NCBI GenBank assembly: GCA_021904315.1
Contig: CM038914.1
Coordinates: forward strand, 22,059,065 to 22,123,064
Source of the DNA: Sphagnum magellanicum
Lineage: Eukaryota; Streptophyta; Sphagnopsida; Sphagnales; Sphagnaceae
Length of the DNA: 64,000 nucleotides
Direction of reading: 5' to 3'
The notes beneath the pieces are model-generated. The model was not told the DNA's origin and ran no database searches. It saw only the letters and a list, made by a program, of their open reading frames with translations. How positions within the stretch are numbered: the stretch's first letter is position 1; each line of letters starts with the position of its first letter. The translations under genes were made by a program, and so were the position numbers. Below are positions 20,920 through 31,439 of this stretch, piece by piece.

Positions 20920-22260
20920 CAAGGAACAAACTTGGGCTTGTTTGGATATCATTGATGAAACTTGTGAACCTTCTCGATGGTGTTTAACAAGTTTTTTATT
21001 GGTTCCCAAGTGCATTTGTCCACATCATACCATGCCAATAAACAAAATATTATATTTAAAAATCCTTGAATCCAAAATGTAATCCACTTCATATTATTAT
21101 TCACCATCGATTTCAATAGGTGGAGGGGGATCATAAATTCTTCTTGGAATGGTAGATGTGTGGTAAGGTTCCAACCCTGAAGCTGGGTTGTTCTTTTTGA
21201 TGTTCATCATCATTCTCCTTGTGTCTCTTTTGCACTTCTTCAAGGTTAGATACAAGTTGAGCTTGAACATCCGTTAACCACATGACCTAATTTTCAATTG
21301 TTAAATTCAAAATTTTGTTCACACCTTGATTGTCAAACTTGGGGTGCAAACCATGATTTGCAAAAAAAGATGTTTGTTAGGTTGATGAATGCATTATGTT
21401 GTTATAAGCAAACTTTGCCATGGCCAAAAATTCTAACCAATTATCATCAAGATAATTGGTCATGCATTATAGATATTGTTCCAAGACTTGATTGACCCAT
21501 TATGTTTGCCCATCTATCTAGGGGTGGAAAGTTGATAACAACTTCGCTTTCATATTTAAAAGCTCAAAGAGTTGCTTTGGGAATTAAATGCAAATTGAAG
21601 TCCATGATAAAAAATGATATCATTAAAAAGATCATGATATTGAAAAACATGATCAAGGAATGACATGGTTCTTCTTTCGTTGATTATTGTTTTGGTATAG
21701 GGAATGGAATGAATCAATTTTTGTCAAATAGTCCACCACCACCAAAATGGAATCATAAGAATAAGAAGGTGAAAAATTTGTGATGAAGTCCATGGAAATT
21801 GAATATCACAAGGATGCATGGATCGACAATGGTTGAAGGAGACCATGAGGGCAATGACAAGGATTCTTTGTTCAAGCACAAACATCACAAAATTGGACAA
21901 ATTCCTTCACATATTTCCAAAGCTATGGCCAATGCCAATAATCTTGAGACATTAATTCCATGGTTTTATTGAATCAAAAATGGCATGTAGCCAAAACATC
22001 ATGCTTAGCCTAGAGAATTTGAAACCATGTAAGGCCATCAAAAACATATGAAATACCATCATGATATAGCAAACCATCTTAAAACTTAAATTTGGCATGA
22101 TCACTAAAAAAATCTTGAACTTGATGATGACTTTTTAATTGGCCTTAGATGCCAATAACAATAAGGTCATTTTTCAAATCTTCACGAATTTGACAAAAAA
22201 AGGTTATGTCATTTGGAATTACCTACAATGCCTAGAATCAAAGATGTTCAAGCTTGAGAA
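20920..22260 (-). pseudogene. integrase and C-terminal chromodomain of element B
   Basis: Minus-strand pieces in shifting frames read as a Ty3/gypsy integrase. SMDFIT carries the first catalytic Asp near 21.79 kb. A DGQT segment follows in which TAA at 21502-21500 stands where the catalytic Glu is expected, then FAYNN and HGLHPKFD near 21.4-21.3 kb. A typical chromodomain comes next, with CTWEP and KFHQ near 21.0-20.95 kb. Chromodomains direct insertion to methylated-histone chromatin. Multiple stops and frameshifts make this a relic. Confidence 0.8.
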
Positions 22261-22419
22261 TGACATCACATTGCTCGTAAGTTGTATCTCCCTCTTTAGA
22301 CATGGGGTATGAATGATGGGACAACACATCAAGTTTCCTTTGTCGGCGCCCAAGGCAATATGTGATGACAAACCAAAATCATGACAAGGATAGTGCCCAC
22401 CAAGCTTGGTGTTCATTTT

Positions 22420-23230
22420 TTAAACATGAGTTGTCATGAAATACTGCAAGTTCTTATGGTTTGAATACATAATGATTTCATGTTGAACATTTTCAAACAA
22501 ATGATGCCACTCCTCAAAAGCATTCACGATGGTTAAAAGTTTTCTTATCATGAATCTTATAGTTAATTTTTGCAAGAGAAAATTTACAAGAACGGAAGTC
22601 GGCAAGATGAAAAAGATTGTCTTCTCCAAGTTGTGAGGATATGATGCTTACTACAAAATTGGAATCATCCATCTTTAAGACAAAAGGTTTGAAAGGGTTT
22701 ACATGAGACAAAAATGGGGTAGTCATGAAAGAAACCTTTAAAGATTGAAAGGCAATATATCAGCTTCAATTTCCCAAGAAAAATGTTGATCCTTTTGAAT
22801 CAAATGAGTAAACGGGGCCACTACTGAATAATATTGGGCAATGAAACTTCAATAAAAGTTGGTAAATCCAATAAAACATTTGATATTTCAAATAGAAGTT
22901 GGAGTAGCCCAATCGACAATGGTTTGAACCTTATGAGGATCCATGCAAATGTCATCTTAAAAAATGACATAATCCAAAAATTTCATTTAGATTGATGGAA
23001 TTCACATTTCTCCAATTTGGCGTAAAGTCCAACTTCCCAAAGCTTTTCTAAACCAAGACATACATGGCGTTTGTGGTCCTCCATGTTATTTGAGAAAATG
23101 AGGATGTCATTGATGTAATAAACAAAAAAATCATTTAAATATTCATGAAAAACATCCTTCCTTAAATGTTGAAAGACAACAGGCATGTTGGTAAAGCCAA
23201 ATGGTATCACAACATATTCAAAATGGTTAT
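22420..23230 (-). pseudogene. reverse transcriptase and RNase H of element B
   Basis: At 23210-22983 the minus strand reads a broken RT palm: IPFGFTNMP, YINDILIFS (the YxDD region, with Asn for the first Asp) and KLEKCEFH. At 22726-22420 it reads RNase H with HKNLQYF. Frames shift between them. Nothing functional remains. Confidence 0.82.
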
Positions 23231-23559
23231 AATGGGTTTTGAACGTTGCATTCCATTTATCACCTTCTCAAATGCACACCAAGTTGTATGCTCCACATAA
23301 ATCAATCTTAATGTACATTTTGGTATGATTTAACTAGTCCAACAACCTTGAGATTAGGGCCAAAGTCTATCAATTCTTGATGGTGAATTAATTTAGTCCA
23401 TTGAGCTACAAGTTTGTTTTTTGACAAATTATAGATGGGTCCAAATGAAGGTTGGTTCCTTCTTCAATATAAATGGTGCAATCATATAATTTATGCTTGG
23501 GCAAGGTGTCTACATTTTTTTTCTCAAACACATCCTTGAATTTTTTGTACTAAGAAGGA

Positions 23560-23900
23560 ATTTTATGTGGACGTGGCTCTACATCTATTGAGGGAATAAC
23601 GTAAATAAAAAATGCATTTCCTTTCTTGGATAGCCTGCATAAAAGCTTTTGTTTCAATAAACAAATGTTTGGGGCACCTAAGCCTTCTTGTACTACCGAG
23701 GTTTTCCTTCTGCTTCAAATTTTGCATGCATTCATCCCCATGTTTGCTTTTAGTCACATGACATACCCCATCTTGATTTTTGCCATGTATGTTTCTAATG
23801 AAGGTTTCACACTCCAAGGCCTTGTGTTTTGGTGTTTTAAATTGAAGACTCATATGCCAATCCACACATGGATCATGTAAAACAAGCCAAAACAAATCTA
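23560..23900 (-). pseudogene. protease-RT linker region of element B
   Basis: A short open minus-strand frame begins with a segment resembling the end of a retropepsin domain (WLVLHDPCVDW), followed by a basic linker with AFMQAIQERK, as found between protease and RT in chromoviruses. Identification rests on position as much as on sequence. Confidence 0.55.
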
Positions 23901-24743
23901 GTGATGAAAAAAAATTCTTGGAGAAATTTTTGAAATGACATAAAATAACCTTGTTGGTGTGAAAACCAATGATAACATCTAATACTTTGGTTTCATGAGT
24001 GATTGGTCCTGATGAAATATTCTGACCGTCAATGATCTTAAACCAACACTAGTGTGTTATTTTCCACTAAAAATTAATTGTATTGTTGCACTAGTTTTTT
24101 TTTAATGAAACATGCAGTTGCATTAAAAATGTTTGGGCATCCTTTATCACAAGTTTATCACATTTGACAATGATTGGTACTAAAAAACATGGTGCTAGAT
24201 TTGAAGATAGGTTAAGATCATTTTCATTATGTGATGCAACAAGGTCCAATTTTGCAATCCCTATTAAGACTAGACATGTTCATTTTCTAACTCCTTTGGT
24301 TGTGGATTGGTAATGAAGATGGCATGAGCTAGATGTGGATCATGATTTTTTGGACATTTACAACAACATGACTTGGATCTTCATTATATGAACAATTTTC
24401 AATGTTATTTCTTTTACTCCTTGAAGGGCTTGAATCTTGTCTTATCAATTTGCATGGGGTTATCCTTTGGTGAGATTACCAAAGGTTGAGTTGACATTAC
24501 ATGTGAAAAATTTGTTTGTGTTGCTGGTGGTGTAAAACTCCTTTGTGTTGTCAATGTTGGTTCATGATTTTTCTCTTGTTAACATTCAAAAAAATTGTTG
24601 TCACACTGAACAATTTATGCAATGGCTCAACTTGATGTTGAAAGGTCTAGCATGGTGAGTAACAAATCTTTCACATCACCTCATAACCCAAATTGGAATT
24701 AATTTATGAATGTCGCCTCACCTTATGAAATATTGCAAACCAA

Positions 24744-25070
24744 CTATTTAAAATCTAATGCATACACCCTAGCTGAATGTGATCCTTGACAAATATACCG
24801 TAGCTTGATGCTAAACATGTGTTCTTTGTTCAAATATTCAAAACTAGCATCGAACTTTTCAAAAAATGTTTCAAAGTCATTAAGTGAGGGTGATTTATGT
24901 TCCAATAAAGGTGCGAACCAAAAAAAGGTTGTGCTTGACAACAAAGTGCCAATGAATTCAACTTGGATTGGGCCAGTTGGATATCGATAAAGATGAAGTC
25001 AAATGGCCAAACGCACTTAGTTGATAAAACCTCGAAACTTTGAACGTGTGCCATCAAACTTATCAAGTAA
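24744..25070 (-). pseudogene. gag fragment of element B
   Basis: The minus strand in two frames reads FWFAPLLEH, LNDFETFFEKFDASF and a downstream basic segment, the usual capsid core of Ty3/gypsy gag. Two overlapping frames carry halves of the motif, showing a frameshift. No zinc knuckle could be read between 24.7 and 23.9 kb. Confidence 0.6.
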
Positions 25071-25324
25071 ACTGATCCATTGTTCCTTTGGTTTGGGTTG
25101 TGTTGTAAAAACGTATCCTAAAGAGGTTGAATTTGATTGGTTTGCAAATAAATAATAGATTCATGAAATGTTTGAATTTCCTATTCAAGATTCCTAAAGA
25201 TAATAAGGATTTTTCCCATGACATAACAAATTTTTCCTTTGACGAAAACATGATATTGAAACAAAAGGTTAACAATAACAAAAATAATAAAAATATGCTT
25301 AATGGAAATCTATTCATATTATCG

Positions 25325-25486
25325 TGGGCACAAAAACAACCAAGACAACAAGATTTCCCAAGGACATGAACAAGGGCTGACCTAATTTCAAATCCCAAAT
25401 CATGAAACAATGACACAACATGTGCAAAATAAACACACAACATGTGTAAGACAAAACTTCAACAAAATTTTATTGCAAAATTAGTG
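25325..25486 (-). repeat. 5' LTR of element B, inner part
   Basis: Matches 20279 to about 20410. It stops abruptly at TAGTG (25482-25486), after which unrelated AT-rich DNA begins. Confidence 0.8.
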
Positions 25487-25981
25487 CAAAAGTGGGGTGT
25501 AGTTCATTAACTTAAATCATTATGGGACTTTTAAAGTGAAATAAATTCATTACACTTTAGTGATTATATAATAAACTATGGTGAATAGGTTTATTTCTAT
25601 GTTGTTGTTTTAAATGCCCTATGTTATTTTATGATATACCCTATATTATTTTAGGTTACTTTAGTTATTCTAACTTATACCCTAAATTATTATAAATTAT
25701 TATAGGTTATTATAAGTTATTATACCTTAAATGATTATACTTTAGGTTATTTTATTTTAAATTTAATATATGTTATTCAAGTTATATTTTAAGTTATTCA
25801 AGGTCATTATACTTTACGTTATTATGAGTTATTTTATCTTAAGTATAACAATTTAAAATAACTTAAAACAATTAATAATAACTTATGAAAAATAATTTAA
25901 AATAACATACAATAAAATAACTATCAATAGCTTATGATAATATATTAGAATATACAACAATAACTTATAATATAATAGCCA

Positions 25982-28568
25982 CATTAGTAGAAATCAGCCA
26001 AAATGTAACCATTCCATTTACGACTACATGCGACTTATAGTCGTTTGCGACTAGATTTGGGAATATTTGCAACTACAAAACCAAATTTCAACTATTTTGC
26101 TCATTTTCACAACTATGATGCAACTATTAAAATTCTCATCCTATTGGTTGGATCGATTTTACATTCATTTTCATCCATTAATAGGTTGATATGTCCCATT
26201 AGTCGCAGTAGTCACCAAATTAGTTGCATCCTAAAGGTATTCTACAATGACATACGGGTGTACTTTAATGTATGTACTAAAATTATATATATGCATACGT
26301 ATGTATATTGTTCATATAATGAATCTCAAAATTAATATTTGAACTTTGGATTTTTAATTCAAATCTGAAAATTGATATTTCAATTATGAAAACTACTATT
26401 TTAGTTCTTAAAAACAATATTAGAATTTGAAACTTGATATTTGAATCTGAAAATTGTTATTTCAATTGTTTAAAAGATTATTTGAATTTCAAATTTTTGA
26501 TTTGAATATGATATTTTCAATTTAAATTCAAGAAGGCTTCTTTGATCTAAAAATTGATATTTGAATTCTAAATTCATGTTTTCGAATCCAAAAATTAGTA
26601 TTTGAATTCAGAAGGTTATTAATTGATTATAAAACTAGACATTTTAATTTTGAATATTTTTATATGAATATGGAAATTTATATTTCAATTTCGAAATTTT
26701 TTCATTTAACTTTTCAATAATTTTTTGATTTGAACCTGAAATTTCAATTCCAAATTATTATGTGGGATTTTCAAAATTAATACTTTTAGTCTGAAAATTA
26801 TTAATTAAGTCTAAAAATGGACATTTCAATTTGAATATTGTTATTTGAATCTGAAAATTTACATTTCAATTCTGGAAATTGTTATTTAAATTCAAAAAAC
26901 TTATTTGATTTATAAATTGATATTTGAATTCTAAATTATTATTTTCGAATCTAGAAATTAGTATTTCAACTCAAAAACTAAATTAGAATGATAGGAAAAA
27001 TAATTATATAATTACTAAAAGTTTAATATAATACTATATTATCATTAAATTCTTTTCAAATGACATAATAATATGTAACAAAAAATAGCTAACCTAGGCT
27101 AGCTACAAATTACATTATTATTATTATTATTATAAGTAATAAATTATGAAGTATTACTATATTATAATAATTACCAGAAAATATTAATATATAGTTTTAA
27201 GTTTTTATATTTCAAATTTATAATTAATATTTATTCATTATTCAGTATTCAATTATTATGATCAATTATTATATATAGTTTTTATTTTCAATTTTATTAT
27301 TATATAATAACTATTGTAGTAGTTAGAATGGAAATCCAATAAATTAATATACAAATGCAGAAATTATTTTCGAAGGAAAATTTTTCTTGTTAAAAATAAA
27401 AAATATTTATTGTAATATTCATAAATATCTATAATGAATAAAGTAATAATATGAATAATAATAATAATAATAATGGGAATAATTGTAATAAAATAGTTAG
27501 CCTAGGCTAGGTTTTAATTATATTATTAGATTAAAAAAAGTACTATTTAATTTATATAATCATTAATTATTAATTAATGAATATTTCAGTTATTATGTTA
27601 ATTTATTTGGTTATGAAATAATAAATGATTCATTATTAATAATTAGCTAATTATTTGAATATTAACCAATTATTAGTTAATGAAATTGGTTGATAGATCA
27701 TTATAGTTCATATATAATGAAAATTAAATATTATTATTGTTTATATAGCTAATAAATTAAGTAATATTTAGTAATAAATAATTAAATAATTAATGCAGTA
27801 ATCATAATATATTGATAATTATTATTATAAATAATTAGTTAGTTGGATAATTTATAAAATGAATTAGTTAATATCTAATTTAGTTGTTAAATAATTAATT
27901 AACTACTTTATTAATTTATTTTTCTATTTTGTATTCATTAAATAATTAGCTAATTAGTTAGCTAATTAGTTGTCACTTACCACTTAATTATATACTTTTC
28001 AAGATGAGGATGAAAGCCAAAACATATGGGATAATCCCTAATTTACCTACCTACTTTTCTACCTACATACCTACCTAAGTAGGTATTTGGCGTAGGTAGG
28101 TAAATAGGTCCTATCTAGATAGGTGTTTAGCCTATATGGGTAGGTAGGTATCTAGTTCAACTTACATACCTAAATATTGATTTAAATTGAATTTGGACAA
28201 ATTCAATTAATATTCCATGTGTCACAATTTAAACCATCTAAACATAAAAATTAAACATCTTGGATTATTTCAAAAAATAATAATAATAAATTATTATTAA
28301 AAGTTGAGACACGCGGCAACACATAAATTGTTCCCATTGTTCACCAAAAAAGTCGCATTCTAGTTGTAAACGACAATACGTATATGACAAGTCAAAGGAT
28401 GAAGGCGTATTTTGTTGATTTTTTCCTTCATCCAAAATTCATTGTCGTTTGCGACTAATGTCAATGCGACTTGTCCAATGCGACTATTAAGATTTAAGTT
28501 GCAAATGTTGCTTGCAACTAAAACTTAGTCGCATGGACCAGTTGTAAAATGGCCATTTTCTACTAGTG
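25982..28568. mobile_element. CACTA-like non-autonomous DNA transposon (2,587 bp)
   Basis: The right end, read inward on the minus strand, is CACTAGTAGAAAATGGCC; the left end is CATTAGTAGAAATCAGCC, one base off the CACTA start. Both are flanked by CCA (25979-25981 and 28569-28571), the 3-bp target duplication typical of CACTA (En/Spm) elements. Subterminal copies of GCGAC/GTCGC in both orientations cluster at 26020-26060 and 28345-28540, as expected for transposase-binding repeats. The interior has about 27-bp degenerate repeats (TATTTGAATCTGAAAATTG type, 26335-26990) and no transposase, so it would depend on a partner. Confidence 0.72.
28040..28155. repeat. imperfect palindrome of CTACCTA / TAGGTAG units
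   Basis: Repeated CTACCTAC words on the left are answered by GTAGGTAG words on the right around a centre near 28080, so the strand could fold into a hairpin. It lies inside the CACTA-like element and has no coding content. Confidence 0.65.
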
Positions 28569-28794
28569 CCACCAATAGTCATAATATAACCTAGAATAAC
28601 CAATAGAATAATTATCAATAACCATTAATAAAATAACCATTGATAGCCACCAATAAAATAACAACCAATAACCACCACTATAATAAGCACCAATAACCAC
28701 TAATAGAATAACCAATAATAACACAAGGTGAAATAATTTTCAATAATAAAAAATAACCAACAATAACTTCACATAATTGAAAATAACTTTATAT

Positions 28795-28840
<46 letters not shown>
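28795..28840. repeat. (AT)n microsatellite
   Basis: About 23 alternating AT dinucleotides within the right arm of the AT-rich insertion. It is itself palindromic. Confidence 0.9.
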
Positions 28841-28843
<3 letters not shown>

Positions 28844-29874
28844 CAAATAACCTAAAATCAAATAGCCTACAATAGCCAAAAATAACTTACAATCCTAAAA
28901 ATAGCCTAAGGTGAAATAACCCAAAATAACCAAAAATGATATAAAATAGCTAAAAGTAAGTTATGGTGAAATAATTTAAAATACATAAAAGTAATTATGA
29001 ATAGCCATAAATAACCATAAATAATGTAGGGTGAAATAATTTAGAACAATGAAAAGTAGCTTTAAAATAGTTAAAAGTAGCCTAACTTAGGTAGTATTAT
29101 TATATGAACAAAAATCTTATCAATTTATTAAACTTTTTTTTTTTCAAAAGAATGGTCATTGAAATGTTATTGAATAGTGATATTCAAAAGGAAATAAATG
29201 TAATTATGTACATTATTGAAAAAATAAATTAATTAAAATTTATAATTTCATTTGAACAAAATCTTAATAAAATATGAATGTTCAAAGTTTATGTTTTTGT
29301 AACGTTTAAAATGAAGTATTTGATAAATATAATGCAATATAACATATTATCACAACAAATGTGTTGGTTTGATGGTAGGGGTGTTTGCTTCCATCCTAAA
29401 GTTCAAGGGATCAAACTTCATAAATGGTGTGTTTGTGGTCAATAGTGGCAAGTTGATTGAATATTCTCCTATGTAATTCCCTAAAATTGGTGTTTACTTA
29501 GGTTGATTACATGGCCTATGTATCTAGGCTAGGTTTTTAATTTACCATAGGTAATAACACGTGTCAATAATTCATAGGCTGAAAATCATGAAATTATCAA
29601 TAATATTGCATATTACATTAAATATTAAATAATTTAAATTTAATTGATTTCCATGTTACCTAGTTAATTAACTAACAAGTGAAGTGGCTTGGTAAATTTA
29701 TATTTCACTTGAAAATAACCTTGTTTCATTAGGTACTAATGGACCAATTCAATATTCATAATAATTGGTCCTTGTTCATGGGGGGGTTGAGCTATTCACC
29801 CATGGTAAAAATGTATAAATTCAATCAAAATTTCATGAAACCTACATTGAATTAAAATGCATTTTGGTGTAGTG

Positions 29875-30405
29875 AAAAAAAAAAAACAAAACAAGGTTGT
29901 GACAAAAAATTGTAAGCAAAATTGGTGGTTAATAAACTAAAGGTAATGGGGAATTCTACTTTTATTTATATTGATGGGCACCTAGTTCAAAGGAAGTTTT
30001 CCAAGAAACTTCCAACCTACATGTGGCCCATGTTCACCCATGTGCGTTTATGAACACCCATGTGTACCCATGTGAAGCTCATGTTCACGTGTGAATTATG
30101 AATGAATTAAAACTCAACTAAAAGTGAACTAAAAATTAAACCAAAGTGAACTAAGAGTTAACTATAAATGAATTGAATGTGAATTAATAGTTGATTAAAA
30201 GTGAACTAAGATTTGATTAAAAATGAACTAAAAGTTAATTGAAGGTGAATTGCAAATGAAATGGAAATGAATTAAGAGTGAACTAAAATTTAATTAGAAA
30301 TTAATTGAGAATGAATTGAAATTAAACTAAAAGTTAGGTACAAGGTCATTACAAATCATGAATGAACATTGATATGAATGAACTCCATGGCGTTAGCATC
30401 CGTGA
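29875..30405 (-). repeat. 5' LTR of element B, outer part
   Basis: Matches about 20420-20891, including the AACTTCCAACCTACAT word, the ATGTTCACCCATGTG block and the final GGCGTTAGCATCCGTGA. The terminal TGTCA is mutated to TATCA on the minus strand. Confidence 0.83.
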
Positions 30406-30515
30406 TAATTGGCCAATCGAATGCATTCCAAAAGTTCATTTGTGGGGTGTTCAAATTTGTAAGAAGTAATTGTACATCTATTGGCCAATTGAATGCAATT
30501 CAAAAGCTTCATTTG
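30406..30515 (+). repeat. last LRR-array fragment, right of element B
   Basis: ATTGGCCAATCGAATGCATT, then TTCATTTGTGGGGTG, then ACATCTATTGGCCAATTG: about one and a half units. This is the rightmost trace of the array, roughly 22 kb from the receptor stop codon. Confidence 0.78.
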
Positions 30516-31435
30516 TTGATATATGCATTAAAGTTCAACCATAAATAACACATTAAAACTTCCCAAAAAAAATCAACAAGCAAAAGCCTATTATGGATAT
30601 CACATAAAACAATAATAGTCACATTATTTAAACAATGTAATTTACATATTACCATTTGGTAAATATTAATTATATAAAACTCCTATAATGTAATAATTTT
30701 ACAACAAACAAAAAATCAAAACATACATTTAAAATTCTACATATAAAAACAAATACAATTCATGACTACAACAATGATTTTGTATTTCCCACACATAATT
30801 CTTTCATGATTAAAAATAACAAAAAATTATATCATGAAATCAAAAATAAAACTCCATGTTCCATTTCCAAGCTTTTACTTTCTATCTCCCATACCATTTT
30901 ACCATGTTATAGTGTACTCCAAAACTTCATGGAAGAAAAGTAATTCAAATCTTCCTTCCAAAAATAGAATTCAAAATCCCCTTAATGTTTACCCTAATTT
31001 TCCATTAACATTTACCCCCCCCCCCATGTATTTCAGATTTCATCCTCAAAATCTTTCAAAATGCAAAGTAAATAACATATATGCTAAGAGAACTTCTACA
31101 CAACCATTAGTCTTTGCTTCTTGGGATTAAATGTATCCACAAGCGTCTATAGTGAAGATTGTGCCCTTTGTATTTTTTGTTGTTGTCATAGGTTGTTGCT
31201 ACTGAACTTCAAACTAAAGTTGAATATGTCCATTATCTTTCTTTTCTTGTACATGAATACCTACTGCAATTGTTGTAAAACATTATGTGGAATTACTAGT
31301 TATTAACATTGTCATGTACTTTTTGGTCCTAAAGGTAGTTGTTGTTTAAACTATTACATGTGTACTTTTGCTACAGTAGGTAATTTTGTTGGATGTACTT
31401 GTTGAACTGTGCCACTACTTTTTCTTCTTGAATAT
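30516..31435. other. AT-rich intergenic, nothing recognised
   Basis: Open frames here are short, hydrophobic and of simple composition. I see no motif, terminal repeat or RNA gene. Confidence 0.5.
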
Positions 31436-31439
31436 CTTC

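Larger units (their letters stand above)
25487..29874. mobile_element. AT-rich foldback-like insertion splitting the element B LTR
   Basis: LTR homology breaks at 25486 and resumes at about 29875. TAGTG occurs at both edges (25482-25486 and 29870-29874), a possible 5-bp target duplication. The left arm (about 25600-25980) is built of TAGGTTATT/AAGTTATT words. The right arm (about 28570-29090) is built of AATAACC/AATAACCTA words, the reverse complement, so the arms could fold back on each other. No coding frame is visible. The region 29360-29870 is less repetitive and of unknown origin. Confidence 0.5.
20279..30405 (-). mobile_element. chromodomain Ty3/gypsy retrotransposon B (chromovirus), old, with split 5' LTR
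   Basis: Read on the minus strand it has a 5' LTR (30405 to 25325, interrupted), gag near 25.0-24.7 kb, protease near 23.9-23.6, RT near 23.3-22.9, RNase H near 22.7-22.4, integrase 22.3-21.2 and a chromodomain at 21.13-20.92. A polypurine tract and the 3' LTR (20891-20279) follow. Every domain is broken by stops and frameshifts. LRR-array sequence lies on both outer sides, so it inserted into the same array as element A. Wording of the RT (for example KLEKCEFHQ) and the chromodomain suggest the Tcn1-like kind of chromovirus reported from mosses and fungi, but that needs a tree. Confidence 0.88.

Noticed and set aside
12190..31000. Fungal-style repeat-induced point mutation as the cause of C-to-T decay
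   Set aside because: The genes are plant-type, and ordinary deamination in methylated plant heterochromatin gives the same signature; element A is only lightly affected.
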